Source of the DNA: an uncultured Collinsella sp.
Lineage (GTDB): Bacteria; Actinomycetota; Coriobacteriia; Coriobacteriales; Coriobacteriaceae
Assembly: GCA_937997605.1 (NCBI GenBank)
Contig: CALLFD010000022.1
Location: 1-24,570 of the forward strand
Length of the DNA stretch: 24,570 nucleotides
Direction: 5' to 3'
A program made the position numbers and the translations under genes. Numbering within the stretch: position 1 is the first letter of the stretch; each line of letters begins with the position of its first letter. The notes under the pieces are model-generated. The model was not told the DNA's origin. It worked only from the letters and a program-made list of their open reading frames with translations, and did no database searches. Shown in pieces: positions 15,643 through 22,042 of this stretch.

Positions 15643-16125
15643 TTACGAGAAGAGCTTGCTCGTGTCCTCAACAGGCGTGCTCGGAACGCGCCTGATCTCC
15701 AACTCCACCCCCAATTCCTGCAGCTCTTTAAACGCAGCGACATCCTCGTCGTTAACTGCGACGGAGGTGGCGACTTGGCGCTTTCCTTCCGACATGTGCA
15801 TGTTGCCGATGTTTACCTTCTTTATAGGCACACCGCCCTTGACGAGCGTAAGCACGTCTTCCGGTGTTTCGGCCACGATGAAGATCTTCTGGCGCGGGCT
15901 CGCCTTGCCAATGACGTCGATGGTCTTCTGCAGGGAGAAGAAACGCGTAGCGACGCCGGCGGGAGCGGCCATCTTCATGAGGTTCTGGCGCATGGTGTTG
16001 GTCGACACATCGTCGTTGGCGACGAGGATGAGGTTGGAGCCCAGGGTGGAGTTCCACTGGGTAGCGACCTGACCATGGACCAGTCGGTTATCGATGCGGG
16101 TAAGAAGAATGTTGGGTTCTGCCAT
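15643..16125 (-). CDS. agaB: PTS mannose/N-acetylgalactosamine-family IIB subunit
   Basis: A 160-residue cytosolic phosphocarrier. The phosphorylated His is present as H17 in RIDNRLVHGQV. Further family blocks are GSNLILVANDDVS, RFFSLQKTIDVI, LVKGGVPI and LELEIRRVPST. It takes phosphate from the IIA His and passes it to the sugar bound by IIC-IID. AAAGGAAG precedes the ATG. It is the normal counterpart of the His-less paralogue at 5846-6340, to which it aligns nearly end to end, which makes that paralogue's substitution easy to see. Confidence 0.93.
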   Translation of the reverse strand: MAEPNILLTRIDNRLVHGQVATQWNSTLGSNLILVANDDVSTNTMRQNLMKMAAPAGVATRFFSLQKTIDVIGKASPRQKIFIVAETPEDVLTLVKGGVPIKKVNIGNMHMSEGKRQVATSVAVNDEDVAAFKELQELGVELEIRRVPSTPVEDTSKLFS

Positions 16126-16161
16126 GTTGATCAGCTTCCTTTCGTTATTTGCTGACGACAG

Positions 16162-16443
16162 TTACTTGATCTCCTGAATCGCGTAACGCGAAACATCTAC
16201 GACGGCACCGGATCGGACTTTGATCTGGACCTTTTCGCCTTCGATGCCCTTGACGGTTCCGTAGATACCGCCGGCGAAAAGAACCTCCTGACCCGGCTTG
16301 AGCTCGGTGTGCAGCTCCTTGAAGTACTTCTGCTTCTTCTTCATGTTGATTTGCGACCAGATGGTGTAAATCAAGCCCATGATGACAAGCAGGCCTAAAA
16401 GGGCGACCGAGGAGCTCAGGACGTTGGCTCCGAAATCGGCCAT
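16162..16443 (-). CDS. yajC: YajC-family small membrane protein in the PTS operon
   Basis: A 93-residue protein with one membrane segment (about residues 10-30), a basic MKKKQKYFKEL stretch, and the YajC domain core LKPGQEVLFAGGIYGTVKGI with V-x-I-x-V strands to the end. YajC is known as an accessory subunit of the Sec translocon (SecDF-YajC). Its ATG overlaps the IIA stop codon (TAATG), so it belongs to the PTS operon. YajC-like genes recur within mannose-family PTS operons of Gram-positive bacteria; whether they aid membrane insertion of IIC/IID or do something else is not settled by the sequence. Confidence 0.88.
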   Translation of the reverse strand: MADFGANVLSSSVALLGLLVIMGLIYTIWSQINMKKKQKYFKELHTELKPGQEVLFAGGIYGTVKGIEGEKVQIKVRSGAVVDVSRYAIQEIK

Positions 16444-16886
16444 TAGATGCCGTCCTCGTCGCCGAAGATATCCTCTTCCTCGGAGCCGGCAACGGATGCG
16501 ACCGTCTGGGCGGTGACGCCCGTCTGACCAACGGTCACGGCCTGCTCGCCAAGCTCGGCGAGCGTGGCGTTACCGCGAAGGAACAGAAGCTCAATAACCA
16601 TGGGGAGGTTAGTGCCAGTCAGAACCTCGACGTTGTCGACATCCTGGGCAATCATCATCGACTGATTGAAAGGAGTGCCACCGAGCAGGTCGGTAAAGAC
16701 GAGCACGCCATCGCACTCCTCGCGCATGGCGGTAATAGCGGCGCGGAGATCCTCACCGTAGGAAGCAGCCTGGTCGCCCTCAAAAGGAACGACGGTAAAA
16801 GCGGGCTGGTCGCCGGCAACCATAGCGATAGCGCTTGCGAGGCCGGGTGCGAACTGTCCATGACCGGTAAGAATAAAGCCAACCAT
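16443..16886 (-). CDS. agaF: PTS mannose/N-acetylgalactosamine-family IIA subunit
   Basis: A 147-residue cytosolic IIA protein that receives phosphate from HPr. The active-site His is H9 in MVGFILTGHGQFAPG, and the second family block is FTDLLGGTPFNQS (about 64-76). The C-terminal 20 residues are acidic and extend slightly past the fold. GAAGGGAAA precedes the ATG. It is the first gene of the operon, with a 5' leader of about 150 nt from the predicted promoter that contains a TGGTAGTAACCA operator. The stop overlaps the yajC start by one base. Confidence 0.92.
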   Translation of the reverse strand: MVGFILTGHGQFAPGLASAIAMVAGDQPAFTVVPFEGDQAASYGEDLRAAITAMREECDGVLVFTDLLGGTPFNQSMMIAQDVDNVEVLTGTNLPMVIELLFLRGNATLAELGEQAVTVGQTGVTAQTVASVAGSEEEDIFGDEDGI

Positions 16887-17003
16887 TCAAATTTCCCTTC
16901 CGAAGGTGTGTACGATCTGAGTCCGATGATTTTCGGAAGCCAGCGGGCAATCGCCCTTAAAGCTTCTTAGAAAGCGTTCTTTGAAGACCAGTGGTTTCTC
17001 AAC

Positions 17004-17038
17004 TGGTAGTAACCACGTGACGTGTTGTTGTCACTATA
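17004..17038 (-). promoter_or_regulatory. PTS operon promoter and GntR/HutC-type operator
   Basis: On the minus strand an extended -10, TGATATAGT, has its hexamer at 17038-17033. TGGTAGTAACCA (17004-17015), identical to the agaS operator, lies about 18 bp downstream, within the early transcript. Further ACCAG/CTGGT half-sites flank it (16987-17007). The -35 is weak. Shared 12-mers at both promoters support one regulator. Confidence 0.65.
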
Positions 17039-17309
17039 TCACCACAGAAGAGGTCGCTTTCGTTGATTCATACAGTAAAACGTTTTTGCACCGCTCACGG
17101 TGATAAATCGACCGTTTACCGCTCGTTAATACTTTTACCTGCGGTTTTGAAATCGTTTCGAAATGCTTTGGCAAAAGATCGGAACTTTTCCTGTGTCTAA
17201 ACAACGCAGGGCGGCTAAAAATAGCGTAAAGAAAAATTGCAGGTCATTGTGAAGATTTGTGAATTGGTCTTTTTGACTTAATACCAGTTAGAACCAGTTT
17301 TGAGATTAT

Positions 17310-17339
17310 CGGTGAACGGTAGTTTTCGACCGTTCACCG
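17310..17339. repeat. Perfect 11-bp inverted repeat
   Basis: CGGTGAACGGT (17310-17320) and ACCGTTCACCG (17329-17339) surround an 8-nt loop. No T-run follows on the plus strand, so it may be an operator or a leader hairpin. Confidence 0.7.
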
Positions 17340-17524
17340 GTTACTTGCAATCGTTTGCAGTTGTTTTCCCAGATGAATTAGAGAAGCCCAATGAAGCACT
17401 TGTGCGATCACGGGAAGTTTTGGCATTTGTCCTCATCCCCCGCGCGCCAAACTCCGGCATCCAAAATGAGCTAATAGGTCTCGTTAATCGTTTTCAATCA
17501 TTACTTACTCAGTTCCGTAATTAT

Positions 17525-17564
17525 TTATCGTTTGTCGTTAATTCTGATATGATACAAGTATCAT
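17525..17564 (+). promoter_or_regulatory. Promoter of the DUF2975-Xre pair with overlapping palindrome
   Basis: -35 TTATCG (17525-17530) and -10 TATGAT (17548-17553) are 17 bp apart. The palindrome ATGATAC-AA-GTATCAT (17549-17564) covers the -10 and the start site. It is a good candidate operator for the Xre regulator encoded downstream. Confidence 0.6.
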
Positions 17565-17587
17565 CCAAAACGCCGGTTGGAGGGGTT

Positions 17588-18226
17588 ATGGTCCATCGAA
17601 ACGCATCTATATCGAATGAAACCATCAGCCGCGAACAGACGATAGCCAAACTGAGGAAGCTCGCTCGCATCTGCAAATGGGCCACGATCTGCATTACCAC
17701 CGCGCTCGCTCTGGGACTCCTCGCAGTCATTGCGATTGACCTTCTACTCATATTGCCTGGCCTCTCCCAAGGGTCGTGTCTCCAATCCGTAGAACTTCAA
17801 GCCGGCGAAGGGCCGTGCCTTGCTATCGTCGGTACCGATGCGCAGGCCCCACTTATGCTCGTTGCGCACGATGGTCACACTGCCATAGGGAGCCTCTTGA
17901 TGACATGTCTCGCGCTTACCATCGCGATAAGCGTGCGCAGGCTTTTCTTCAACATTGAAAAAGAAGGCAGGCCCTTTGACCTTGAATGTAACCAGACACT
18001 TCGTCGAGTAGGACATTTATTCCTTATCGGCGGCGTTGCCGTGAGGCTTCTTGGTGCCGTAATCACAGGAATGATACTCTCAGGATTTGGCGGCAGCTTT
18101 ACGGATGCGTTCGTCGGCCAGCTATTCGAGCCCTCCATGCTCTTTGCAGGCCTGATTATTTGCCTGATTGCCAGCATCTTCCGCTACGGGTATATCCTGC
18201 AAAAACAAGATGACGAGTTGCTCTAG
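17588..18226 (+). CDS. DUF2975-family membrane protein
   Basis: A 212-residue protein with four predicted membrane segments (about residues 31-57, 99-119, 141-165 and 184-203) and a cytoplasmic, basic N-terminus. FFNIEKEGRPFDLECNQTLRRVG after the second segment includes the EGRPF block typical of DUF2975 proteins; it is quoted here only as the family marker. The ATG at 17588 follows GGAGGGG. The stop is 10 bp before an Xre-type regulator gene, the usual partner of this family. The function of DUF2975 proteins is not established. The pairing suggests a membrane protein whose level or activity is linked to its small regulator. Confidence 0.82.
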   Translation: MVHRNASISNETISREQTIAKLRKLARICKWATICITTALALGLLAVIAIDLLLILPGLSQGSCLQSVELQAGEGPCLAIVGTDAQAPLMLVAHDGHTAIGSLLMTCLALTIAISVRRLFFNIEKEGRPFDLECNQTLRRVGHLFLIGGVAVRLLGAVITGMILSGFGGSFTDAFVGQLFEPSMLFAGLIICLIASIFRYGYILQKQDDELL

Positions 18227-18236
18227 GGGGGAATCC

Positions 18237-18476
18237 ATGATTATTCTGCGGCTTGACCGCATGCTCGCCGAACGCAAGATCTCATCCAAAGAGCTTGCGG
18301 AACGCGTGGGCATCTCCCAGGTCAATATGTCACGCATTAAGACGGGCAAGGTTTCTGCCATACGTTTTTCAACTCTTGACGCGATATGCCGGGCACTCGA
18401 CTGCCAACCGGGCGATGTACTGGAATATATATCCGACGATGAAGCCGATAGCCTTTTTGGACTTAAAGATGAATAG
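18237..18476 (+). CDS. Xre/Cro-type small regulator, partner of DUF2975 gene
   Basis: A 79-residue protein that is almost all helix-turn-helix: LDRMLAERKISSKELAERVG, then ISQVNMSRIKTGKV, then FSTLDAICRALDCQPGDVLEY, with a short acidic tail. This is the compact YozG-like Xre type normally encoded just after a DUF2975 gene. TAGGGGGGAATCC gives a strong ribosome binding site before the ATG. It is probably cotranscribed with, and may autoregulate, the pair through the palindrome over the -10 at 17549-17564. It is closed by a strong bidirectional terminator. Confidence 0.88.
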   Translation: MIILRLDRMLAERKISSKELAERVGISQVNMSRIKTGKVSAIRFSTLDAICRALDCQPGDVLEYISDDEADSLFGLKDE

Positions 18477-18509
18477 CCATAATTAAGCCGCCAATCACGC
18501 CCTCAACGC

Positions 18510-18555
18510 AAATTGCCCGCCAGAACGACTTCCGTACTGGCGGGCAATTTGTTTT
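18510..18555. terminator. Bidirectional terminator between Xre and SurA-like genes
   Basis: A perfect 14-bp stem, AAATTGCCCGCCAG (18510-18523) with CTGGCGGGCAATTT (18537-18550), lies between convergent genes. ATTTGTTTTC follows on the plus strand. Confidence 0.9.
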
Positions 18556-18590
18556 CTATCAGCTAGATGCTCGATGAGCCGTGCAACTCT

Positions 18591-19676
18591 TTACGCAAAC
18601 AGGCCGTAGATGCTGATGTTGGCCTTGGCGTAGAGGCCGTTAGCATACTCGGTCCACTTGGAGCTGGCGCTCGAAGCCTGCGAAGAATACTGCTGGTAAG
18701 CAGTGTAATAGGCGGTCATGGCCTGCTTATAGGTAGCGCTATCGGCCGTAAAGGCATCGTCGGCAAAGGCCTTGGCATAGGTGCTGTCGGCGTCCTTCCA
18801 GGTGCCCTTTGAGCTATCCCACTCGTCGCCGGCAAGGTTGATGATGTAGTCGGCGTAGTCCTTGCTCGCGGTCTCCTCGTTGCCGTCAGCAGGCTCGGTC
18901 GGGGCGGTCGGCATGCTTGCGGAGCTATCGCCCACCTTCTTCTTGTAGAGCTTCTGCAGCGTCGCAGACTGGCGGACGATCTGCTTGGCCTGGTCCTTGG
19001 ACACGCCGTACTGCGTGGCCATGGTCTTGTAGTCGGAGGTGCCGATGGAATCCTCGGCGTACTGCTTCATTTCCTTGGAAGAAACGGTAATGCCCTCGTC
19101 CTCGGCAGCGTCCAGCAGAATCTGGTTGCGCACGTAGGACAGGATGACGTCGGCGGAAGGAGCGGTGTAGTTGCCATCGCTATCCTTGACGGTGTCGAGG
19201 CTGTACTGGCTCTCGATGGCCTCGCGCGCGGTGATATCGCTCTTCTTGCCGTTGTAGCTATAGCTTGCCACGGTCGAATCGAGCTGGTCCTCGGTGAGGG
19301 TCGCCGAGCCGACACCCTTGCCGCCAAAGCCGCCATTGCCAATAAAGAAGCCGACCACGGCAGCGATCACGACGGCGACCACGAAGGCGGCGATCATCGT
19401 CTTCTTGTGCTTGGACGCATGGTCGTCTTCGTCGGAGTCGTCGTTCTCGTCCTGCTCCTCAGGCATGAGGTTCTCGTCGGCGGCGTCCGCGGCGATCTTT
19501 GCCTCCAGGCGAGCGTCCTCCTCCTCGGCGGTCGTGCCAGCGGCGATATGTTCGGCAGACGTGCCGGCGACCAGGTCGATCTTCTCGTCCTCATCACCGT
19601 CGGGGCCTTCGCCGCGCTCGATGATCTGGATGCCGTCGATCTCGTCCTTCTCGTCCTTCTTTTGAATCAGACCCAT
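18591..19676 (-). CDS. Membrane-anchored SurA N-terminal-like protein
   Basis: A 361-residue protein in three parts. Residues 1-90 are very acidic and presumably cytoplasmic. One membrane helix at about 93-113 (TMIAAFVVAVVIAAVVGFF) is followed by a Gly-rich turn. The outer part contains helices of the SurA/PrsA N-terminal chaperone type (SADVILSYVRNQILLDAAEDE, shown only in part, then EGITVSSKEMKQYAEDS). No parvulin PPIase domain follows; a Ser/Thr/Ala/Tyr-rich C-terminus ends the protein. AAGGAG lies eight nt before the ATG. It is probably an extracytoplasmic folding factor or surface protein. Its location downstream of icd behind a terminator suggests its own transcript. Confidence 0.75.
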   Translation of the reverse strand: MGLIQKKDEKDEIDGIQIIERGEGPDGDEDEKIDLVAGTSAEHIAAGTTAEEEDARLEAKIAADAADENLMPEEQDENDDSDEDDHASKHKKTMIAAFVVAVVIAAVVGFFIGNGGFGGKGVGSATLTEDQLDSTVASYSYNGKKSDITAREAIESQYSLDTVKDSDGNYTAPSADVILSYVRNQILLDAAEDEGITVSSKEMKQYAEDSIGTSDYKTMATQYGVSKDQAKQIVRQSATLQKLYKKKVGDSSASMPTAPTEPADGNEETASKDYADYIINLAGDEWDSSKGTWKDADSTYAKAFADDAFTADSATYKQAMTAYYTAYQQYSSQASSASSKWTEYANGLYAKANISIYGLFA

Positions 19677-19714
19677 ATCAGTTACTCCTTGTTAGGAAAC
19701 ATAGCCCTCAATAG

Positions 19715-19743
19715 AATACGCCCGACGAGGCGCCGGGCGTATT
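19715..19743 (-). terminator. Terminator after icd
   Basis: AATACGCCCG (19715-19724) and CGGGCGTATT (19734-19743) form a perfect 10-bp stem. The minus-strand T-run is short (ATTCTATT). Confidence 0.65.
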
Positions 19744-19802
19744 GATTCTTAGGTTATACGCAAACACTTAAGTACTATTTAGGCGTTTGCAGCGTGCATA
19801 CC

Positions 19803-20888
19803 TTAGGCCAGGTGCGCGATAACGGCATCGGCAAAGGCCTGCGTGCCCACAGCGCCCTCAACAGAGCCGGTCTGGGCACGACGCACGTCACCGGTAACCT
19901 GCTCGCCCTCGTCGAGCGTGGCAGACACGGCGGCACGAATGCGATTGGCAGCGTCGTTCTCGCCCAGGTGATCGAGCATCATCGCAGCAGAGAGGATCTC
20001 GGCCGTGGGGTTGGCGATATCCTGGCCCGCGATATCGGGCGCGGAGCCGTGCGTTGCCTCGAAGATGGCGCAGTCGGCACCGATGTTGGAGCCGGGGGCC
20101 ATGCCTAAGCCGCCCACCAGGCCGGCGCACAGGTCACTCACGATGTCGCCGTACAGGTTGGGCAGCACCAGGACATCGAAGTCGTTGGGGTTTTGGACCA
20201 GGCCCATGCAGGTAGCGTCGACGATCTTGTCGTTGAACTCGATATCGGGATAGTTGGCGGCCACCTCGCGCGCAACACGCAGGAACAGGCCGTCGGTCGC
20301 CTTCATGATGTTGGCCTTGTGCACGGCCGTCACCTTTTTGCGGCCGCAGCGGCGGGCATACTCAAAGGCATACTCCACAATACGGCGGCTCTTGGCGATA
20401 GAGATGGGCTTGATCGAGATCGCGGAATCGGCGGCGAAGGTCTTTTGGCCCGAACGCTCGACGAGCTGCGAGAGCTCCTCGACCTCGGCAGCGCCCTCAT
20501 CGAACTCGATGCCGGCGTAGAGGTCCTCGGTGTTCTCGCGCACGATAACCAGGTCGACGTCGCGGAAACGCGAGCCGTCGCCCGGCTGCGACAGGCAAGG
20601 GCGCACGCAGGCGTACAGGTCGAAATGCTTGCGCAGAGCCACGTTGACGCTGCGGAAGCCCGTGCCGACCGGTGTGGTGATGGGGCCCTTGATGGCAACC
20701 TTGGTCTCGGCGACCGCATCGAGCACGTGCTGGGGCAGCGGCGTGCCAAACTCGTCCATGACGCCGGCGCCGGCCTCCTGGACGTTCCAGTTGATCTGGA
20801 CACCGGTGGCCTCGACCACGCGGCGCATGGCCTGCGTAATCTCGGGACCGATACCGTCACCGGGAATCAGGACTACATCGTGCGCCAT
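19803..20888 (-). CDS. icd: NAD-dependent isocitrate dehydrogenase (isocitrate/isopropylmalate DH family)
   Basis: A 361-residue beta-decarboxylating dehydrogenase. The family start is VVLIPGDGIGPEI. Substrate residues include RSVNVALRK (S80 region) and VRENTEDLYAG (116-126, Y124). The catalytic Lys is K191 in VHKANIM, and the metal Asp residues are D224, D248 and D252. HGSAPDIAGQDIANP (280-294) has Asp-Ile where NADP enzymes have Lys-Tyr, pointing to NAD use. The SVNVALRK block favours isocitrate over isopropylmalate; homoisocitrate-type activity is not excluded. Its ribosome binding site GAGGAG lies in the last codons of the HEAT-like gene six nt upstream, so the two are translationally linked. 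Confidence 0.87.
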   Translation of the reverse strand: MAHDVVLIPGDGIGPEITQAMRRVVEATGVQINWNVQEAGAGVMDEFGTPLPQHVLDAVAETKVAIKGPITTPVGTGFRSVNVALRKHFDLYACVRPCLSQPGDGSRFRDVDLVIVRENTEDLYAGIEFDEGAAEVEELSQLVERSGQKTFAADSAISIKPISIAKSRRIVEYAFEYARRCGRKKVTAVHKANIMKATDGLFLRVAREVAANYPDIEFNDKIVDATCMGLVQNPNDFDVLVLPNLYGDIVSDLCAGLVGGLGMAPGSNIGADCAIFEATHGSAPDIAGQDIANPTAEILSAAMMLDHLGENDAANRIRAAVSATLDEGEQVTGDVRRAQTGSVEGAVGTQAFADAVIAHLA

Positions 20889-20894
20889 AATCTG

Positions 20895-21593
20895 TTACTC
20901 CTCGTCTTCGGCGGCCTCAGATTTTTTAACGCTAGCACGCTTCTTCTTTTTGGAGAGATCCAGGCCAAAACGTTTAACAAGCATTTCGCAAATCTCGCTC
21001 GAACGGGCCTTGAGATAGCTGCCCTTACCGTTCTCGGCATCGAACTTAAGGCGCAGCGCAAGCTTCTCGGCAACCTCGGCGTCGATCTCGCCCTGGCAAA
21101 ACTCGTACAGGCAACCGAGCATGTCGCGATACTCAAGGTCGCCGTGGTAGCACTGGATGGCCTCGTCCAGGATGGGCCAAGCTTCGCGCGAGCGCTCGAC
21201 GCTCGTGGCACCCCACACGCACAGCAGGCGGAAGGCGGCATAGCGCAGCGTGGAGGAGATCTCGTCGAACAGTGCGGTCTCGGCGCCCTCAAAGGCATCG
21301 CCCAGCTGCTCGGGGCAGGTGGTGGCGAGCGCCGCCAGGGCATCGAGGGCCTCCCAGCGGGTCTGTGCCTCGGGGCGGTCGAGCGCCTCGATCAACGCGG
21401 GTACGCAGGGCACGACGCGCTGCGGATCGCGCTCGGCAAGCAGGTGCAGCACGCGGGCGGCAAACTGGCGGATGCGGCGCGTGGGGCAGCCGAGCTCCTG
21501 GACCAGGCGATCGACGGCGTTCTCGTTCTCCTCTGCCAGCTGGAGCTGTGCCAGCTCCTCGTCGGTGAGCTGTTCGTCTTTGTTTTCTGCCAT
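20895..21593 (-). CDS. HEAT-repeat-like helical protein
   Basis: A 232-residue, all-helical protein. Residues about 25-180 show repeating helix pairs such as VDRLVQELGCPTRRIRQFAA, VLHLLAERDPQRVVPCVPAL and TRWEALDALAALA, the spacing of HEAT/armadillo-type repeats. The N-terminus is acidic, and a KKKK-rich tail precedes the acidic end. No catalytic motif is visible. AAGAGG precedes the ATG. It lies between a small membrane protein (15 bp upstream) and icd (6 bp downstream) in a tight cluster. HEAT folds usually bind proteins; the partner is unknown. Confidence 0.72.
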   Translation of the reverse strand: MAENKDEQLTDEELAQLQLAEENENAVDRLVQELGCPTRRIRQFAARVLHLLAERDPQRVVPCVPALIEALDRPEAQTRWEALDALAALATTCPEQLGDAFEGAETALFDEISSTLRYAAFRLLCVWGATSVERSREAWPILDEAIQCYHGDLEYRDMLGCLYEFCQGEIDAEVAEKLALRLKFDAENGKGSYLKARSSEICEMLVKRFGLDLSKKKKRASVKKSEAAEDEE

Positions 21594-21608
21594 AGTTACC
21601 TCTTCTTA

Positions 21609-22037
21609 CTATTTCTTAGCGTGCTTGCCAGCACCCTTGCTGCCATCGGTGACCGAGATGAGCTGTCGGTCGGCTGCGCCATTGCGACGTGCGCGGCGGC
21701 GCTCCTCGGCGTCGCCCGCGTCGGCGGCGGCGCGATGAGCCTTGTTAACGTTAAAGACCTCGTCGTGCTTGCGCCACGGACCGACGGACTCGCCAAAGCT
21801 CATCTTAAGGCCGGCGATAAAGCCGCCGAGCCAGCCGATCGGCGCAAACTGCACCAGCGGGAACAGCGAGAACACCCAGGTCAGCAGGACGACTGCCGCC
21901 GCACCCGCAAAGTTGGCAATCCAGTAGTCGCGCTTGGTGATGACGCGCTTTTCGCACGCCCACTGGCCGCACAAAAAGCCAATGTAGATCGCGAAGAGAA
22001 AGAGCACCAGCGCAAGCACCACGAACGTCCAGCTCAT
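21609..22037 (-). CDS. Small two-segment membrane protein, unknown function
   Basis: A 141-residue protein with two hydrophobic segments (about residues 4-25, VVLALVLFLFAIYIGFLCG, and 39-60, NFAGAAAVVLLTWVFSLFP). A third, weaker GWLGGFIAGL stretch follows, then a charged cytoplasmic tail rich in Arg, Ala and Lys. The ATG at 22037 is set by GGGGAG eight nt before it, which itself lies at the end of the GarR-like gene. An upstream start would run into that gene's repeat-coding tail. I do not recognise a named family. It is cotranscribed with the GarR-like, HEAT-like and icd genes. Confidence 0.7.
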   Translation of the reverse strand: MSWTFVVLALVLFLFAIYIGFLCGQWACEKRVITKRDYWIANFAGAAAVVLLTWVFSLFPLVQFAPIGWLGGFIAGLKMSFGESVGPWRKHDEVFNVNKAHRAAADAGDAEERRRARRNGAADRQLISVTDGSKGAGKHAKK

Positions 22038-22042
22038 GGGCG

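Larger units (their letters stand above)
16887..17587. other. 700-bp divergent regulatory region between PTS operon and DUF2975 gene
   Basis: I see no convincing gene here. It holds the PTS promoter and operator (17004-17038), two LacI-box-like palindromes (AAAACGTTTT at 17077-17086 and TGAAATCGTTTCGA at 17148-17161), a direct pair of ACCAGTT half-sites (17283-17300), a strong inverted repeat (17310-17339) and the DUF2975 promoter (17525-17564). The plus-strand frame open from 17300 lacks a ribosome binding site and protein-like features before 17588. Confidence 0.6.

Noticed and set aside
17300..17587. Upstream extension of the DUF2975 gene
   Set aside because: No ribosome binding site, it contains the predicted promoter and inverted repeat, and the residues are unlike the family.
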